Below, in pieces: positions 54,581-61,010 of a stretch of DNA of 61,010 bases. Origin of the DNA: Verrucomicrobiia bacterium (lineage in GTDB: Bacteria; Verrucomicrobiota; Verrucomicrobiia; Verrucomicrobiales; DEV007); NCBI GenBank assembly GCA_030425385.1, contig JAUIAH010000044.1, forward strand, positions 1 to 61,010, read 5' to 3'. The position numbers and the translations under genes are program-made. The notes beneath the pieces were generated by a model that ran no database searches, was not told where the DNA came from, and saw only the letters and a program-made list of their open reading frames with translations. Each line of letters begins with the position of its first letter. The first letter of the stretch is position 1.

Positions 54581-56539
54581 TCAGGCGGGATTCATTGCCA
54601 ATTTCGCCTCATCGGTGACGTCGCTTTGCTCCCCACGTGATGGTTCCGCTTTCTTCTCGCCCGTTTCCGCTAACAAATGTTCCGGAATGGCCGCCCGACA
54701 GAAGGCCCTCAAGCCATCCCGATCATACGACGCAACCAAGCGGCTCAGTTCATCCACGTCCACCCGCTCGCGCGAGCGCCGTTTCTTGGCAAATACGGCG
54801 ATCTGCTCATGCTCCGTGGGCACGACATCTTCGTCATTGGTCAATAATTCCTCGTACTCCTTCTCACCCGGTCGCAAGCCCGTGAAGACGATCTGAATGT
54901 CCTTGTCTGGCACCAATCCCGATAGCTCGATCATCCGCTTGGCAAGGTCCCAAATCTTGACGGGCTCGCCCATTTCCAGAACCATGATTTGCCGATCCTC
55001 CCCAACCACGCCCGATATCATCACCAACTGCACCGCCTCGGGGATGGTCATGAAGTAGCGACGCGTGTCCTTGGTGGTCACGGTGACCGGACCACCATCA
55101 CGGATCTGTCGATTGAAGATAGGAATCACACTCCCACTGCTCCCCAGCACATTTCCGAATCGCACCGCCACAAATCGAGTCGGCCCGGGAGCACGCTCCA
55201 ACAGCACCCGTTCGGCCAGGCGCTTGCTACAGCCCATCATGCTCGTCGGATTGACCGCCTTGTCGGTCGAGATCATGATGAATTCTTTCACCCCACAAGC
55301 CTCTGCAATCTCTGCCAAACACAACGTCCCGAAGACGTTGTTCCGCATCGCGGCGGCCGTGTTCAATTCCATCAAATGCACATGCTTGTAGGCCGCCGCG
55401 TGATAGATCACTTCAATTCCCCCCACAGATTCGATGGCGTGCCGCACGTCCCCCGCCTCGCAGATATCGCCCGTCACCGCGACAATATCCAAATCTGGAA
55501 AGCGCTGACGCAATTCCCGATCAATCTCGAACAACGCAAACTCACATTGCTCAAACAGCACCAATTTGCTCGGTGCCAAGGCCAACACCTGACGACACAA
55601 TTCCGAGCCAATACTTCCCCCAGCACCAGTCACCATCACCTGCCGACCGGAAACAAAGCGCGTCAACGCCTCGCGATCGAACCGTATTTCAGGACGATCC
55701 AACAGATCAGAAATCTCCACTTCTCGCAGTGCCGACACACTCAAGCGGCCTCCCGCGATTTCGCGAACCGAAGGCACGATCCGATAGTGGCATGAGAGTT
55801 CAGCAGCGGAGCAGGCATCCATCACCGCCTTGATCTGGCGTGGCTTTTCATGAGGCGGCAGAATCACCACCGTCTCCGGCCGCACCTCACGCACAATCGA
55901 CTCAAGTGCTTCAAAGCCCCCTAGCACGCGAGCGCCCCGAATGGTGGCATCCTGCCGAGCCGCCGTCACCACGCCCATCACCTCCCCAAGATCCTCACTC
56001 CGCAATCCCACCGTGCGGAGCAGCGAGTCCACCTCATCAATCGCCCCGACCAGAAGCACGCGACTCAAGCCCTCTTCACTCGAAACTCGCCTTCCTAGCC
56101 CATTCTTCTCCTTAAAGAAACGCACCACCATCCGACCGCCAATCTCCCACACCAAAAGCACCATCAAATGGATGAGCAACACGGATCGCGGGTAGCCTCC
56201 AAACGAAAACCCGCGCTGCCAGAAGATGGCACCAGCCAAAAGCACCGATCCCATGGCAATCGCATAGAGGTATTTGAGACAGTCCCCATAGCTGAAGTAG
56301 GACCAGAGCCCCGCATAGAGTCGGAAAGCGACCACCACGAGAAGAAACATTCCCACAGCCAAGGGAAGCGACGACCACAAGGCCTCCCATGAACTCCCTG
56401 CCATCTCGAAATCAAACCGAAGGCCAAACGCGAGCATGTAGGTCAACACAATCCCGACTACGTGCCACGCGAAGGAGACCACCCGCCGAAGCCACACGCG
56501 CTCCGACAACGCTCGTTTGAAAGCACGAACCATACTCAT
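54581..56539 (-). CDS. Membrane nucleotide-sugar 4,6-dehydratase (FlaA1/PglF/WbpM/CapD type)
   Basis: 652 aa. Four N-terminal helices, a first Rossmann-like domain (VLLVGAIDEVDSLLR), then an SDR domain with NAD loop MVTGAGGSIGSELCRQ, the family block YHAAAYKHVHLMELN, and STDKAVNPTSMMGCSKRLAE containing the active-site region. Enzymes of this group convert UDP-GlcNAc to the 4-keto-6-deoxy sugar, the first step towards bacillosamine, QuiNAc or FucNAc. With the PglC- and PglD-like genes nearby this supports an acetamido sugar as the first residue. The 245-bp gap upstream (56540-56785) contains a hairpin repeat and no gene. Confidence 0.92.
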   Translation of the reverse strand: MSMVRAFKRALSERVWLRRVVSFAWHVVGIVLTYMLAFGLRFDFEMAGSSWEALWSSLPLAVGMFLLVVVAFRLYAGLWSYFSYGDCLKYLYAIAMGSVLLAGAIFWQRGFSFGGYPRSVLLIHLMVLLVWEIGGRMVVRFFKEKNGLGRRVSSEEGLSRVLLVGAIDEVDSLLRTVGLRSEDLGEVMGVVTAARQDATIRGARVLGGFEALESIVREVRPETVVILPPHEKPRQIKAVMDACSAAELSCHYRIVPSVREIAGGRLSVSALREVEISDLLDRPEIRFDREALTRFVSGRQVMVTGAGGSIGSELCRQVLALAPSKLVLFEQCEFALFEIDRELRQRFPDLDIVAVTGDICEAGDVRHAIESVGGIEVIYHAAAYKHVHLMELNTAAAMRNNVFGTLCLAEIAEACGVKEFIMISTDKAVNPTSMMGCSKRLAERVLLERAPGPTRFVAVRFGNVLGSSGSVIPIFNRQIRDGGPVTVTTKDTRRYFMTIPEAVQLVMISGVVGEDRQIMVLEMGEPVKIWDLAKRMIELSGLVPDKDIQIVFTGLRPGEKEYEELLTNDEDVVPTEHEQIAVFAKKRRSRERVDVDELSRLVASYDRDGLRAFCRAAIPEHLLAETGEKKAEPSRGEQSDVTDEAKLAMNPA

Positions 56540-56695
56540 AGATTCTCAATTAGAGTCCCATTCACGCATTCAGCAAACACGAAACCTTCAACAATTCCTG
56601 CCATTACAGTCATTTACTGGAAACCTACACCCCATTCTAATCGTTCAGATACCTCTCAACACTCAGAATATAATTTCCATAGAACCTCTACCCCA

Positions 56696-56754
56696 CCCGT
56701 AGCTGCGGATTCCAGCCGCAGATCACTCACACGAGGCCAGTTTCTCTGACCTCT
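56696..56754. repeat. Hairpin direct repeat, copy A (flanks the Uma2 pair)
   Basis: A 59-bp sequence including CTGCGG-ATTCCAG-CCGCAG (stem 6 bp, loop 7 nt, 56703-56721), then GATCACTCA and GTTTCTCTGACCTC. A near-identical copy lies at 58587-58645 in the same orientation, on the other side of the two Uma2 genes. It resembles a small REP-type dyad. Confidence 0.8.
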
Positions 56755-56785
56755 GACCTCTCACCTATCGCCAGCAAAGCCGACC

Positions 56786-57625
56786 CTACTCCAGCGAAGC
56801 TGGATCCACCCCCAAAACCCTCAGTCGCTCCGCCAACTGCTCTGCCCGAGCCATGGCCACCTCCTTCTCGCGAAGCACCGAATCCCGCTCGCGAACCACC
56901 GAATCCCGCTCGCGAATCGCCTCCTCCAAGGCATCATCCGCCTCCGATGGCGTCAAAAACACCTTCCCATCCGGCCGCGTCACCACCAGATGCGCTCCCT
57001 CCAACCCAAACCGCACCCCACACAACGGACTCTGCCATCCCTCCGTATCCGCAATCGCCTCCAACTTACCCGTCTCTCCATCGCGCAACCACCCCTCAAA
57101 CACCCCCGCATCCGGATCGTAAACATAATACTCCTCCACCCCATAACGCTCATACGCCTCCCACTTTCGCCGCATCTCCCGCACCGTATTTCCGGGCGAC
57201 ATCACCTCAAACACCACATTCGGTGGCTGCCCATTCTCCCGCCACTGCAAATACGATCCCCGATCCCCAGGCGGTCGTCCAAACGCAATCATCACATCCG
57301 GCGCATACCGCGTCTTCGCATCCCCCTCCACCGGATACCAAAGCAAATCCCCCGCCACAAACACATCATCCCGATCCTTATACAACGCATCAAAGCCACC
57401 CTTCAGCGTCGCGATATACCGAAACTGTTTCGTATTATCCGCCATCGGCTTCCCATCAGACTCCGGATACACCACCGCCTCCACAGGCTTCGGCACCATC
57501 CGTTCAACCTCAAGTATCGTCGGGGGCATCTCAGAACCTACCTTAACCCTCTTCATCCGCAAATTAACTCCATCGTAGGAAATCTGCATGTTGAACATGT
57601 GATACTCCGAGAGAAGCGAGGCCAT
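56786..57625 (-). CDS. Uma2-family putative nuclease (PD-(D/E)XK-like), copy 1
   Basis: Up to 279 aa. The Uma2/DUF820 pattern is clear: YAPDVMIAFG (putative metal Asp), NVVFEVMSPGNT (Glu) and RKWEAYERYGVEEYYVYDPD (Lys/Tyr block). Family members have a restriction-endonuclease-like fold with unknown substrates and often multiply in genomes. I count about eight differences in roughly 585 bp shared with copy 2. The C-terminus carries a tandem heptad expansion (RERDSVV, RERDSVL, REKEVAM) absent from copy 2, forming a longer coiled coil. Starts at 57625, 57556 or 57529 are possible; conservation with copy 2 extends upstream of 57529. Confidence 0.82.
   Translation of the reverse strand: MASLLSEYHMFNMQISYDGVNLRMKRVKVGSEMPPTILEVERMVPKPVEAVVYPESDGKPMADNTKQFRYIATLKGGFDALYKDRDDVFVAGDLLWYPVEGDAKTRYAPDVMIAFGRPPGDRGSYLQWRENGQPPNVVFEVMSPGNTVREMRRKWEAYERYGVEEYYVYDPDAGVFEGWLRDGETGKLEAIADTEGWQSPLCGVRFGLEGAHLVVTRPDGKVFLTPSEADDALEEAIRERDSVVRERDSVLREKEVAMARAEQLAERLRVLGVDPASLE
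56868..56909. repeat. 21-bp tandem repeat coding for a heptad
   Basis: Two full 21-bp units, TCGCGAAGCACCGAATCCCGC and its one-base variant, followed by the start of a third. They encode the seven-residue RERDSV-type unit at the C-terminus of Uma2 copy 1. In-register repeats of this kind expand or contract by slippage. Confidence 0.88.
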
Positions 57626-57629
57626 TTCA

Positions 57630-57661
57630 ATTAGTGCTCATTAGTATCCATCAGTGGTTCA
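57630..57661. repeat. Short 10-nt-period repeat (ATTAGTG/CATTAGT)
   Basis: ATTAGTGCTC-ATTAGTATCC-ATCAGTGGTT shows three imperfect 10-nt units just upstream of Uma2 copy 1. A related fragment, CATTCGTGTCCATTCGTGG, lies at 57797-57815 between the two Uma2 genes. The rest of the 205-bp gap (57626-57830) holds a small TCCGC/GCGGA hairpin and no gene. Possibly a remnant of a dispersed repeat family. Confidence 0.45.
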
Positions 57662-57830
57662 AACAGCTCTCGTCAACTAATCCACACTCATTCTTTGGTG
57701 ACGGTCGCCAGTTCTCAAAAGGCACTACTACCCTGCCACAGCCCTCTGACAGCTCCGCAAAGGCGGAAGCCTCAGACTTCCTCCAAGCATCCCATCCATT
57801 CGTGTCCATTCGTGGTTCTGCCAGGCGACC

Positions 57831-58562
57831 CTACTCCAGCGAATCTGGATCCACCCCCAAAGCCCTCAATCGCTCCTCCAACCGCTCCGCCCGAGCGAGA
57901 GCCTCCTCCAAGGCATCATCCGCCTCCGATGGCGTCAAAAACACCTTTCCATCCGGCCGCGTCACCACCAGATGCGCCCCCTCCAACCCAAACCGCACCC
58001 CACACAACGGACTCTCCCATCCCTCCGTATCCGCGATCGCCTCCAACTTCCCCGTCTCTCCATCGCGCAACCACCCCTCAAACACCCCCGCATCCGGATC
58101 GTAAACATAATACTCCTCCACCCCATAACGCTCATACGCCTCCCACTTCCGCCGCATCTCCCGCACCGTATTTCCGGGCGACATCACCTCAAACACCACA
58201 TTCGGTGGCTGCCCATTCTCCCGCCACTGCAAATACGATCCCCGATCCCCAGGCGGTCGTCCAAACGCAATCATCACATCCGGCGCATACCGCGTCTTCG
58301 CATCCCCCTCCACCGGATACCAAAGCAAATCCCCCGCCACAAACACATCATCCCGATCCTTATACAACGCATCAAAGCCACCCTTCAGCGTCGCGATATA
58401 CCGAAACTGTTTCGTATTATCCGCCATCGGCTTCCCATCAGACTCCGGATACACCACCGCCTCCAACGGCTTCGGCACCATCCGTTCAACCTCAAGTATC
58501 GTCGGGGGCATCTCAGAACCTACGTCAACCTTCTCAATCCGCAACTCGCCGCATTCCTCCAA
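57831..58562 (-). CDS. Uma2-family putative nuclease, copy 2
   Basis: Up to 243 aa and nearly identical to copy 1 across the catalytic core (YAPDVMIAFG, NVVFEVMSPGNT, YERYGVEEYYVYD). The C-terminal tail lacks the heptad expansion and reads DDALEEALARAERLEERLRALGVDPDSLE-like. The furthest start is TTG at 58562; ATG at 58511 is the first ATG, but amino-acid conservation with copy 1 just upstream (LRxxxVxVGSE) suggests translation begins earlier. The tandem pair is best explained by recent duplication or gene conversion. No partner gene of a toxin or defence type is adjacent. Confidence 0.82.
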   Translation of the reverse strand: MEECGELRIEKVDVGSEMPPTILEVERMVPKPLEAVVYPESDGKPMADNTKQFRYIATLKGGFDALYKDRDDVFVAGDLLWYPVEGDAKTRYAPDVMIAFGRPPGDRGSYLQWRENGQPPNVVFEVMSPGNTVREMRRKWEAYERYGVEEYYVYDPDAGVFEGWLRDGETGKLEAIADTEGWESPLCGVRFGLEGAHLVVTRPDGKVFLTPSEADDALEEALARAERLEERLRALGVDPDSLE

Positions 58563-58586
58563 CTTCTGACCTGGAAAGCCGTCACC

Positions 58587-58645
58587 CCCGTACCTGCGGA
58601 TTCCAGCCGCAGATCACTCATCCAAGGCCCGTTTCTCTGACCTCA
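58587..58645. repeat. Hairpin direct repeat, copy B
   Basis: CTGCGG-ATTCCAG-CCGCAG (58594-58612) and the same downstream GATCACTCA and GTTTCTCTGACCTC blocks as copy A, 1891 bp apart. The pair brackets both Uma2 genes, as direct repeats flanking an inserted or duplicated block would. Confidence 0.8.
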
Positions 58646-59392
58646 CAGCCAACCGCGGAAACGATAGTAACGCTCCCCCACCCACTCAGACAGCCAAAGA
58701 CGCACCGATTGGGCGGAATCAGAAGAAGGCACCCATTTCCGGTCATCCTCATGCCACTCAGAATGCCCCCGGTAATCACACCCTCGCGGGACGGCTGAAA
58801 GCCCCACGTTCTCGCAAAGCTTCATCGCTCGACGCAGGTGCCAAGCCGATGTCACCAAGGCAACCTTTTCCCAACCCTGCGACTCAGCCATGCGTTTCGC
58901 GGCATCCACTTCATCCCGTGTATTCACCACGTCCCCCAGATCCATCGTGACCACGTCCACACCCAACTCAGTAAGCAATCGCCGTTCATAATCGGGCTCC
59001 CTCAGGCTTGTACGATTGCCCGCCACCCCACCACCCATCACCAATGGCACTTCCAAACGACGCGCCAGGATCACCGCACAGTGCAGCCGATCCACCGAAC
59101 TCAGATAATCCGCCCCACTCAATGCCATCGGCGACGGATAGAGCACACCACCTAACATCACCACCGCATCAACATCCTCAATTTCAGAAGACACCTTCAC
59201 AAAAGCCGCCTCCCGCCCCGCCAACAACCGCGCCGGCACCTGCAACCACTCCATCAGGCTCCAAAGCACCATCAACCCTGCCAAAAACCCGCCCATCTGT
59301 CTCCGCCCACTCCACCAAATCCCCACACCCAACGCCAAATTCATCCCCCACACCCAACACACGGGATCTAACCAATCCTTCACACCAGGCAT
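58643..59392 (-). CDS. YdcF-family (DUF218) membrane protein
   Basis: 249 aa. Two or three N-terminal helices are followed by the DUF218 domain: VDAVVMLGGVLYPSP, ILARRLEVPLVMGGG, VVTMDLGDVVNTRDE and KVALVTSAWHLRRAMKL, the last being the highly conserved 'TS..H..RA' motif. Related proteins (ElyC, SanA, YdcF) act at the envelope and are associated with lipid-carrier or peptidoglycan metabolism. It lies between the Uma2 pair and the sugar transferase on the same strand, fitting a polyprenyl-linked glycan locus. Confidence 0.85.
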   Translation of the reverse strand: MPGVKDWLDPVCWVWGMNLALGVGIWWSGRRQMGGFLAGLMVLWSLMEWLQVPARLLAGREAAFVKVSSEIEDVDAVVMLGGVLYPSPMALSGADYLSSVDRLHCAVILARRLEVPLVMGGGVAGNRTSLREPDYERRLLTELGVDVVTMDLGDVVNTRDEVDAAKRMAESQGWEKVALVTSAWHLRRAMKLCENVGLSAVPRGCDYRGHSEWHEDDRKWVPSSDSAQSVRLWLSEWVGERYYRFRGWL

Positions 59393-59417
59393 CTCAACAA
59401 CAGGCTAGAGGACGTTG

Positions 59418-60026
59418 TCACGATTCTTCGCCTCGGCTCGGCGATCCTTCGAAATAAGGCATCGTCGCCTCTCCCTCAGCCGAAATTCCATCACGCCGCA
59501 ACACCTTCCACACCGTCTTCCAAAGGATCCGCACATCGAGCCATAAAGACCGGTGATCCACATACCACACATCCATAGCAAAACGCTTTGGCCAATCCAC
59601 CGTGTTGCGCCCATGCACTTGCGCCCACCCCGTGATTCCAGGGCGCACTTCGTGGCGCCGTGCCTGTTCCGCCGTATAGAGCGGCAAATACTGCGGCAAT
59701 AACGGCCGCGGCCCCACCAAACTCATCTCTCCTTTAAGGATATTCAGAAGCTCTGGCAGTTCATCCAGCGAACTCGCGCGCAACCACTTCCCAAAGGGCG
59801 TCAAGCGATCCGCATCCGGCAACAAAACGCCATCCAAACCACGGGCGTCAGTCATCGTCCGAAACTTCATCAACCGAAATAATTTCCCATCCTTGCCGGG
59901 CCTGTCCTGACAGAACAATATCGGACTCCCCAGCCGCCAACGCACCAGCCACGCCACGATCACAAGAACCGGCACCCACAAAGGAGCCGCCCCAATCAGT
60001 AATACGAGATCAAAAAAGCGCTTCAT
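59418..60026 (-). CDS. Undecaprenyl-phosphate sugar phosphotransferase (PglC-like)
   Basis: 202 aa, the length of minimal monotopic phosphoglycosyltransferases. A single N-terminal re-entrant helix (FFDLVLLIGAAPLWVPVLVIVA) is followed by LFRLMKFRTM, the catalytic Asp-Glu in SSLDELPELLNILKGEMSLVGPRP and the C-terminal RPGITGWAQVHGRNT. It transfers phospho-sugar from a UDP-sugar to undecaprenyl phosphate, starting the glycan. ATG overlaps the acetyltransferase stop by 4 nt, and both belong to one operon. Donor sugar probably an acetamido-deoxy sugar. Confidence 0.93.
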   Translation of the reverse strand: MKRFFDLVLLIGAAPLWVPVLVIVAWLVRWRLGSPILFCQDRPGKDGKLFRLMKFRTMTDARGLDGVLLPDADRLTPFGKWLRASSLDELPELLNILKGEMSLVGPRPLLPQYLPLYTAEQARRHEVRPGITGWAQVHGRNTVDWPKRFAMDVWYVDHRSLWLDVRILWKTVWKVLRRDGISAEGEATMPYFEGSPSRGEES

Positions 60027-60664
60027 CGTTCACCTCCCCCTAACATCACCTTGTTCGGTTTCAACATCACGCGCGCACCTTTCTCATCGATCGATTCCGC
60101 CACCATCACGCCCATTCCCACATGAACCGCTTCAGCAATCTCCACTGAAGCAGTTGACGACCCATGATTCACCACCGCCCCGGCGCCCAATAGCACACGA
60201 TCCCCCAGCACCACGCCCCCTAAAACCGTCGCCCCAGGCCCCAGCTGCACGCCATGCCCCACCGCGCAATCATGCCCAATCACCGCGCCCACATTCACCA
60301 GGACTCCGTTCCCCAACATTGAATCCGCCCCTACGTATGCCTGCGCACCAACATAACAACCCACCCCCATCCGCACACCCTCCCCAATCACCGCAGTCGG
60401 CGCCACCAGGCTCACCAAGCGCATCTCCGCAAATTGCTCAAGGAGACGACAGCGCACCTCATTATCTCCAATGCCCACCATCACATGCCAATCATCAAAA
60501 CGATCGCTCAATGAATCCTCGATCATCACCACATCGATCCCCCAAAACCCACCACTCCCATCAGACGTCGCCAACACAAAATCGTCATACCCTAGCAATC
60601 GCGCCAAACTCACAATCTCTTTCGCATGCCCGGAAGCTCCCAAGACTAACAATCGCTTCTTCAT
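60023..60664 (-). CDS. Sugar O/N-acetyltransferase (PglD/NeuD-like)
   Basis: About 213 aa. The N-terminal Rossmann-like domain starts KKRLLVLGASGHAKEIVSLARLLGY, the family signature. The C-terminal left-handed beta helix shows hexapeptide repeats (VIGEGVRMGVGCYVGAQAYVGAD; VGHGVQLGPGATVLGGVVLGD) with the catalytic His in VGAVIGHDC. It acetylates a 4-amino sugar nucleotide or a sialic-acid-type hydroxyl. With PglC- and PglF-like neighbours, a PglD role is favoured. ATG at 60664 overlaps the SDR stop (ATGA). Confidence 0.92.
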   Translation of the reverse strand: MKKRLLVLGASGHAKEIVSLARLLGYDDFVLATSDGSGGFWGIDVVMIEDSLSDRFDDWHVMVGIGDNEVRCRLLEQFAEMRLVSLVAPTAVIGEGVRMGVGCYVGAQAYVGADSMLGNGVLVNVGAVIGHDCAVGHGVQLGPGATVLGGVVLGDRVLLGAGAVVNHGSSTASVEIAEAVHVGMGVMVAESIDEKGARVMLKPNKVMLGGGER

Positions 60665-60900
60665 GCTGTACTCCCCCCATCCACGATCCACTCCATCCCC
60701 GTCATTGCTTTCCCTGCATCCGACATCAAGAAGCATACCGCCCCCGCCACATCGTCAACACCGACCCATTGATCTAAGGGCGTGCGCCGACGAATTCGCT
60801 CCAAGGCTGTGTCCGCAAGCCCCTCAGTCATATCTGTCTCCATGAATCCCGGAGACACACAATTAACCGTGATTCCCTCCGGCCCCAAGGAATGGCGCAC
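60661..60900 (-). CDS. C-terminal remnant of a FabG-like SDR dehydrogenase
   Basis: The readable end matches the last third of classical short-chain dehydrogenases: LGPEGITVNCVSPGFMETDM, then DDVAGAVCFLMSDAGKAMTGMEWIVDGG. The Rossmann loop and catalytic Ser-Tyr-Lys lie beyond the junction and are missing. The apparent GTG start at 60900 belongs to the terminal repeat; native sequence probably begins near 60887. It overlaps the acetyltransferase gene by 4 nt, so it was the first visible gene of that operon. FabG-like enzymes occur in acyl or sugar modification within glycan clusters. Confidence 0.75.
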   Translation of the reverse strand: MRHSLGPEGITVNCVSPGFMETDMTEGLADTALERIRRRTPLDQWVGVDDVAGAVCFLMSDAGKAMTGMEWIVDGGSTA

Positions 60901-61010
60901 AATTTAGTTAAGACATCTTAAATAAATGTGCGATATTGGGTGCATGAATGTAAACGATCATTGTCCCGGCCCTTACGACGATAACACGAACAGGCGCATG
61001 GTCACCTTTG
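60888..61010. repeat. Right copy of 123-bp terminal inverted repeat
   Basis: Exact reverse complement of 4-126, including the outward ORF start and the TTAAGA-CA-TCTTAA dyad at 60908-60921. The inner edge falls within the SDR gene. Both copies have the same AGGAATGGCGCAC inner boundary when read outward. Confidence 0.9.
60944..61010 (+). CDS. 5' end of outward-reading ORF in the right terminal repeat
   Basis: ATG at 60944 opens MNVNDHCPGPYDDNTNRRMVTF and runs off the window; mirror image of the frame at 1-70. The family cannot be recognised from 22 codons. The duplicate location and orientation suggest a transposase or other multicopy gene. Confidence 0.35.
   Translation, partial: MNVNDHCPGPYDDNTNRRMVTF

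Noticed and set aside
56868-56909. CRISPR-like array
   Set aside because: The repeat is in coding phase, 21 bp with no spacers, and encodes a heptad; no cas genes anywhere in the window.
56786-58562. Uma2 pair as a toxin-antitoxin or defence system
   Set aside because: No partner gene, small antitoxin or other defence family adjoins it; Uma2 proteins are commonly multiplied without such a context.
57695-58798. Long proline-rich + strand frame over Uma2 copy 2, and similar frames at 56947-57546 and 53781-54380
   Set aside because: They mirror GC-rich third positions of real minus-strand genes, are extremely Pro/Ser/His-biased, and lack any domain.

Overview
The window looks like a chromosomal segment of a Gram-negative bacterium, most likely Verrucomicrobiota or a close PVC relative. 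The clues are two exosortase systems with EpsI-type partners, paired FG-GAP/UnbV lipoproteins, a DUF3127 protein, a secreted protein ending in a calcium-loop plus 'VEVSKDLETW'-type tail common in verrucomicrobial secreted proteins, tandem Uma2 genes and short GC-hairpin intergenic repeats. This is inference from family content; there is no rRNA. Both ends carry the same 123-bp sequence in inverted orientation. It contains the 5' start of an outward-reading frame and cuts into a gene on each side, so the segment is most simply bounded by two copies of a multicopy mobile element where assembly stopped.

Layout. (1) 0.1-8.0 kb, mostly + strand: surface-polysaccharide genes (methyltransferase remnant, two Wzy/WaaL-like proteins, two GT4 glycosyltransferases, a methyltransferase, and a sulfotransferase on the opposite strand). 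(2) 8.0-11.9 kb, - strand: exosortase plus EpsI, UDP-galactopyranose mutase, a putative glycosyltransferase and a small ORF. (3) 11.9-30.5 kb: mainly housekeeping genes (prs, M42 peptidase, arginyltransferase-like protein, imelysin, dxs, xseB, a GT-C-like membrane protein, an NtrC-type regulator, a ModF-like ABC protein, DUF3127, a prepilin, glnD, pgi, a phosphoesterase, galM). (4) 30.5-46.3 kb: FHA membrane protein, tRNA-Thr, Ala-rich protein, two giant double-propeller lipoproteins around a coiled-coil membrane protein, a PlsC-like acyltransferase, and a large secreted protein with two PrcB-like domains. (5) 46.4-60.9 kb, - strand: a second polysaccharide/exosortase locus (SDR remnant, PglD-like acetyltransferase, PglC-like phosphoglycosyltransferase, YdcF, two Uma2 copies, PglF/WbpM-like dehydratase, then the overlapping set TPR / exosortase-EpsI fusion / TPR / GT4, a small exported protein with a clear terminator, and a third Wzy/WaaL-like protein).

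How the parts fit. Regions 1, 2 and 5 can be read as envelope-glycan assembly coupled to exosortase processing. Region 5 supplies a nucleotide-sugar 4,6-dehydratase, an acetyltransferase and a membrane phosphoglycosyltransferase, the core of a bacillosamine-like first-sugar pathway whose aminotransferase is not in the window. Regions 1 and 2 supply glycosyltransferases, galactofuranose precursor synthesis, sulfation, methylation and polymerisation or ligation. No protein in the window has a recognisable exosortase sorting tail, so the substrates must lie elsewhere. The most distinctive unit is the four-gene overlapping operon at 48923-54498, in which an exosortase carrying its own EpsI-like domain sits between two membrane-anchored TPR proteins.
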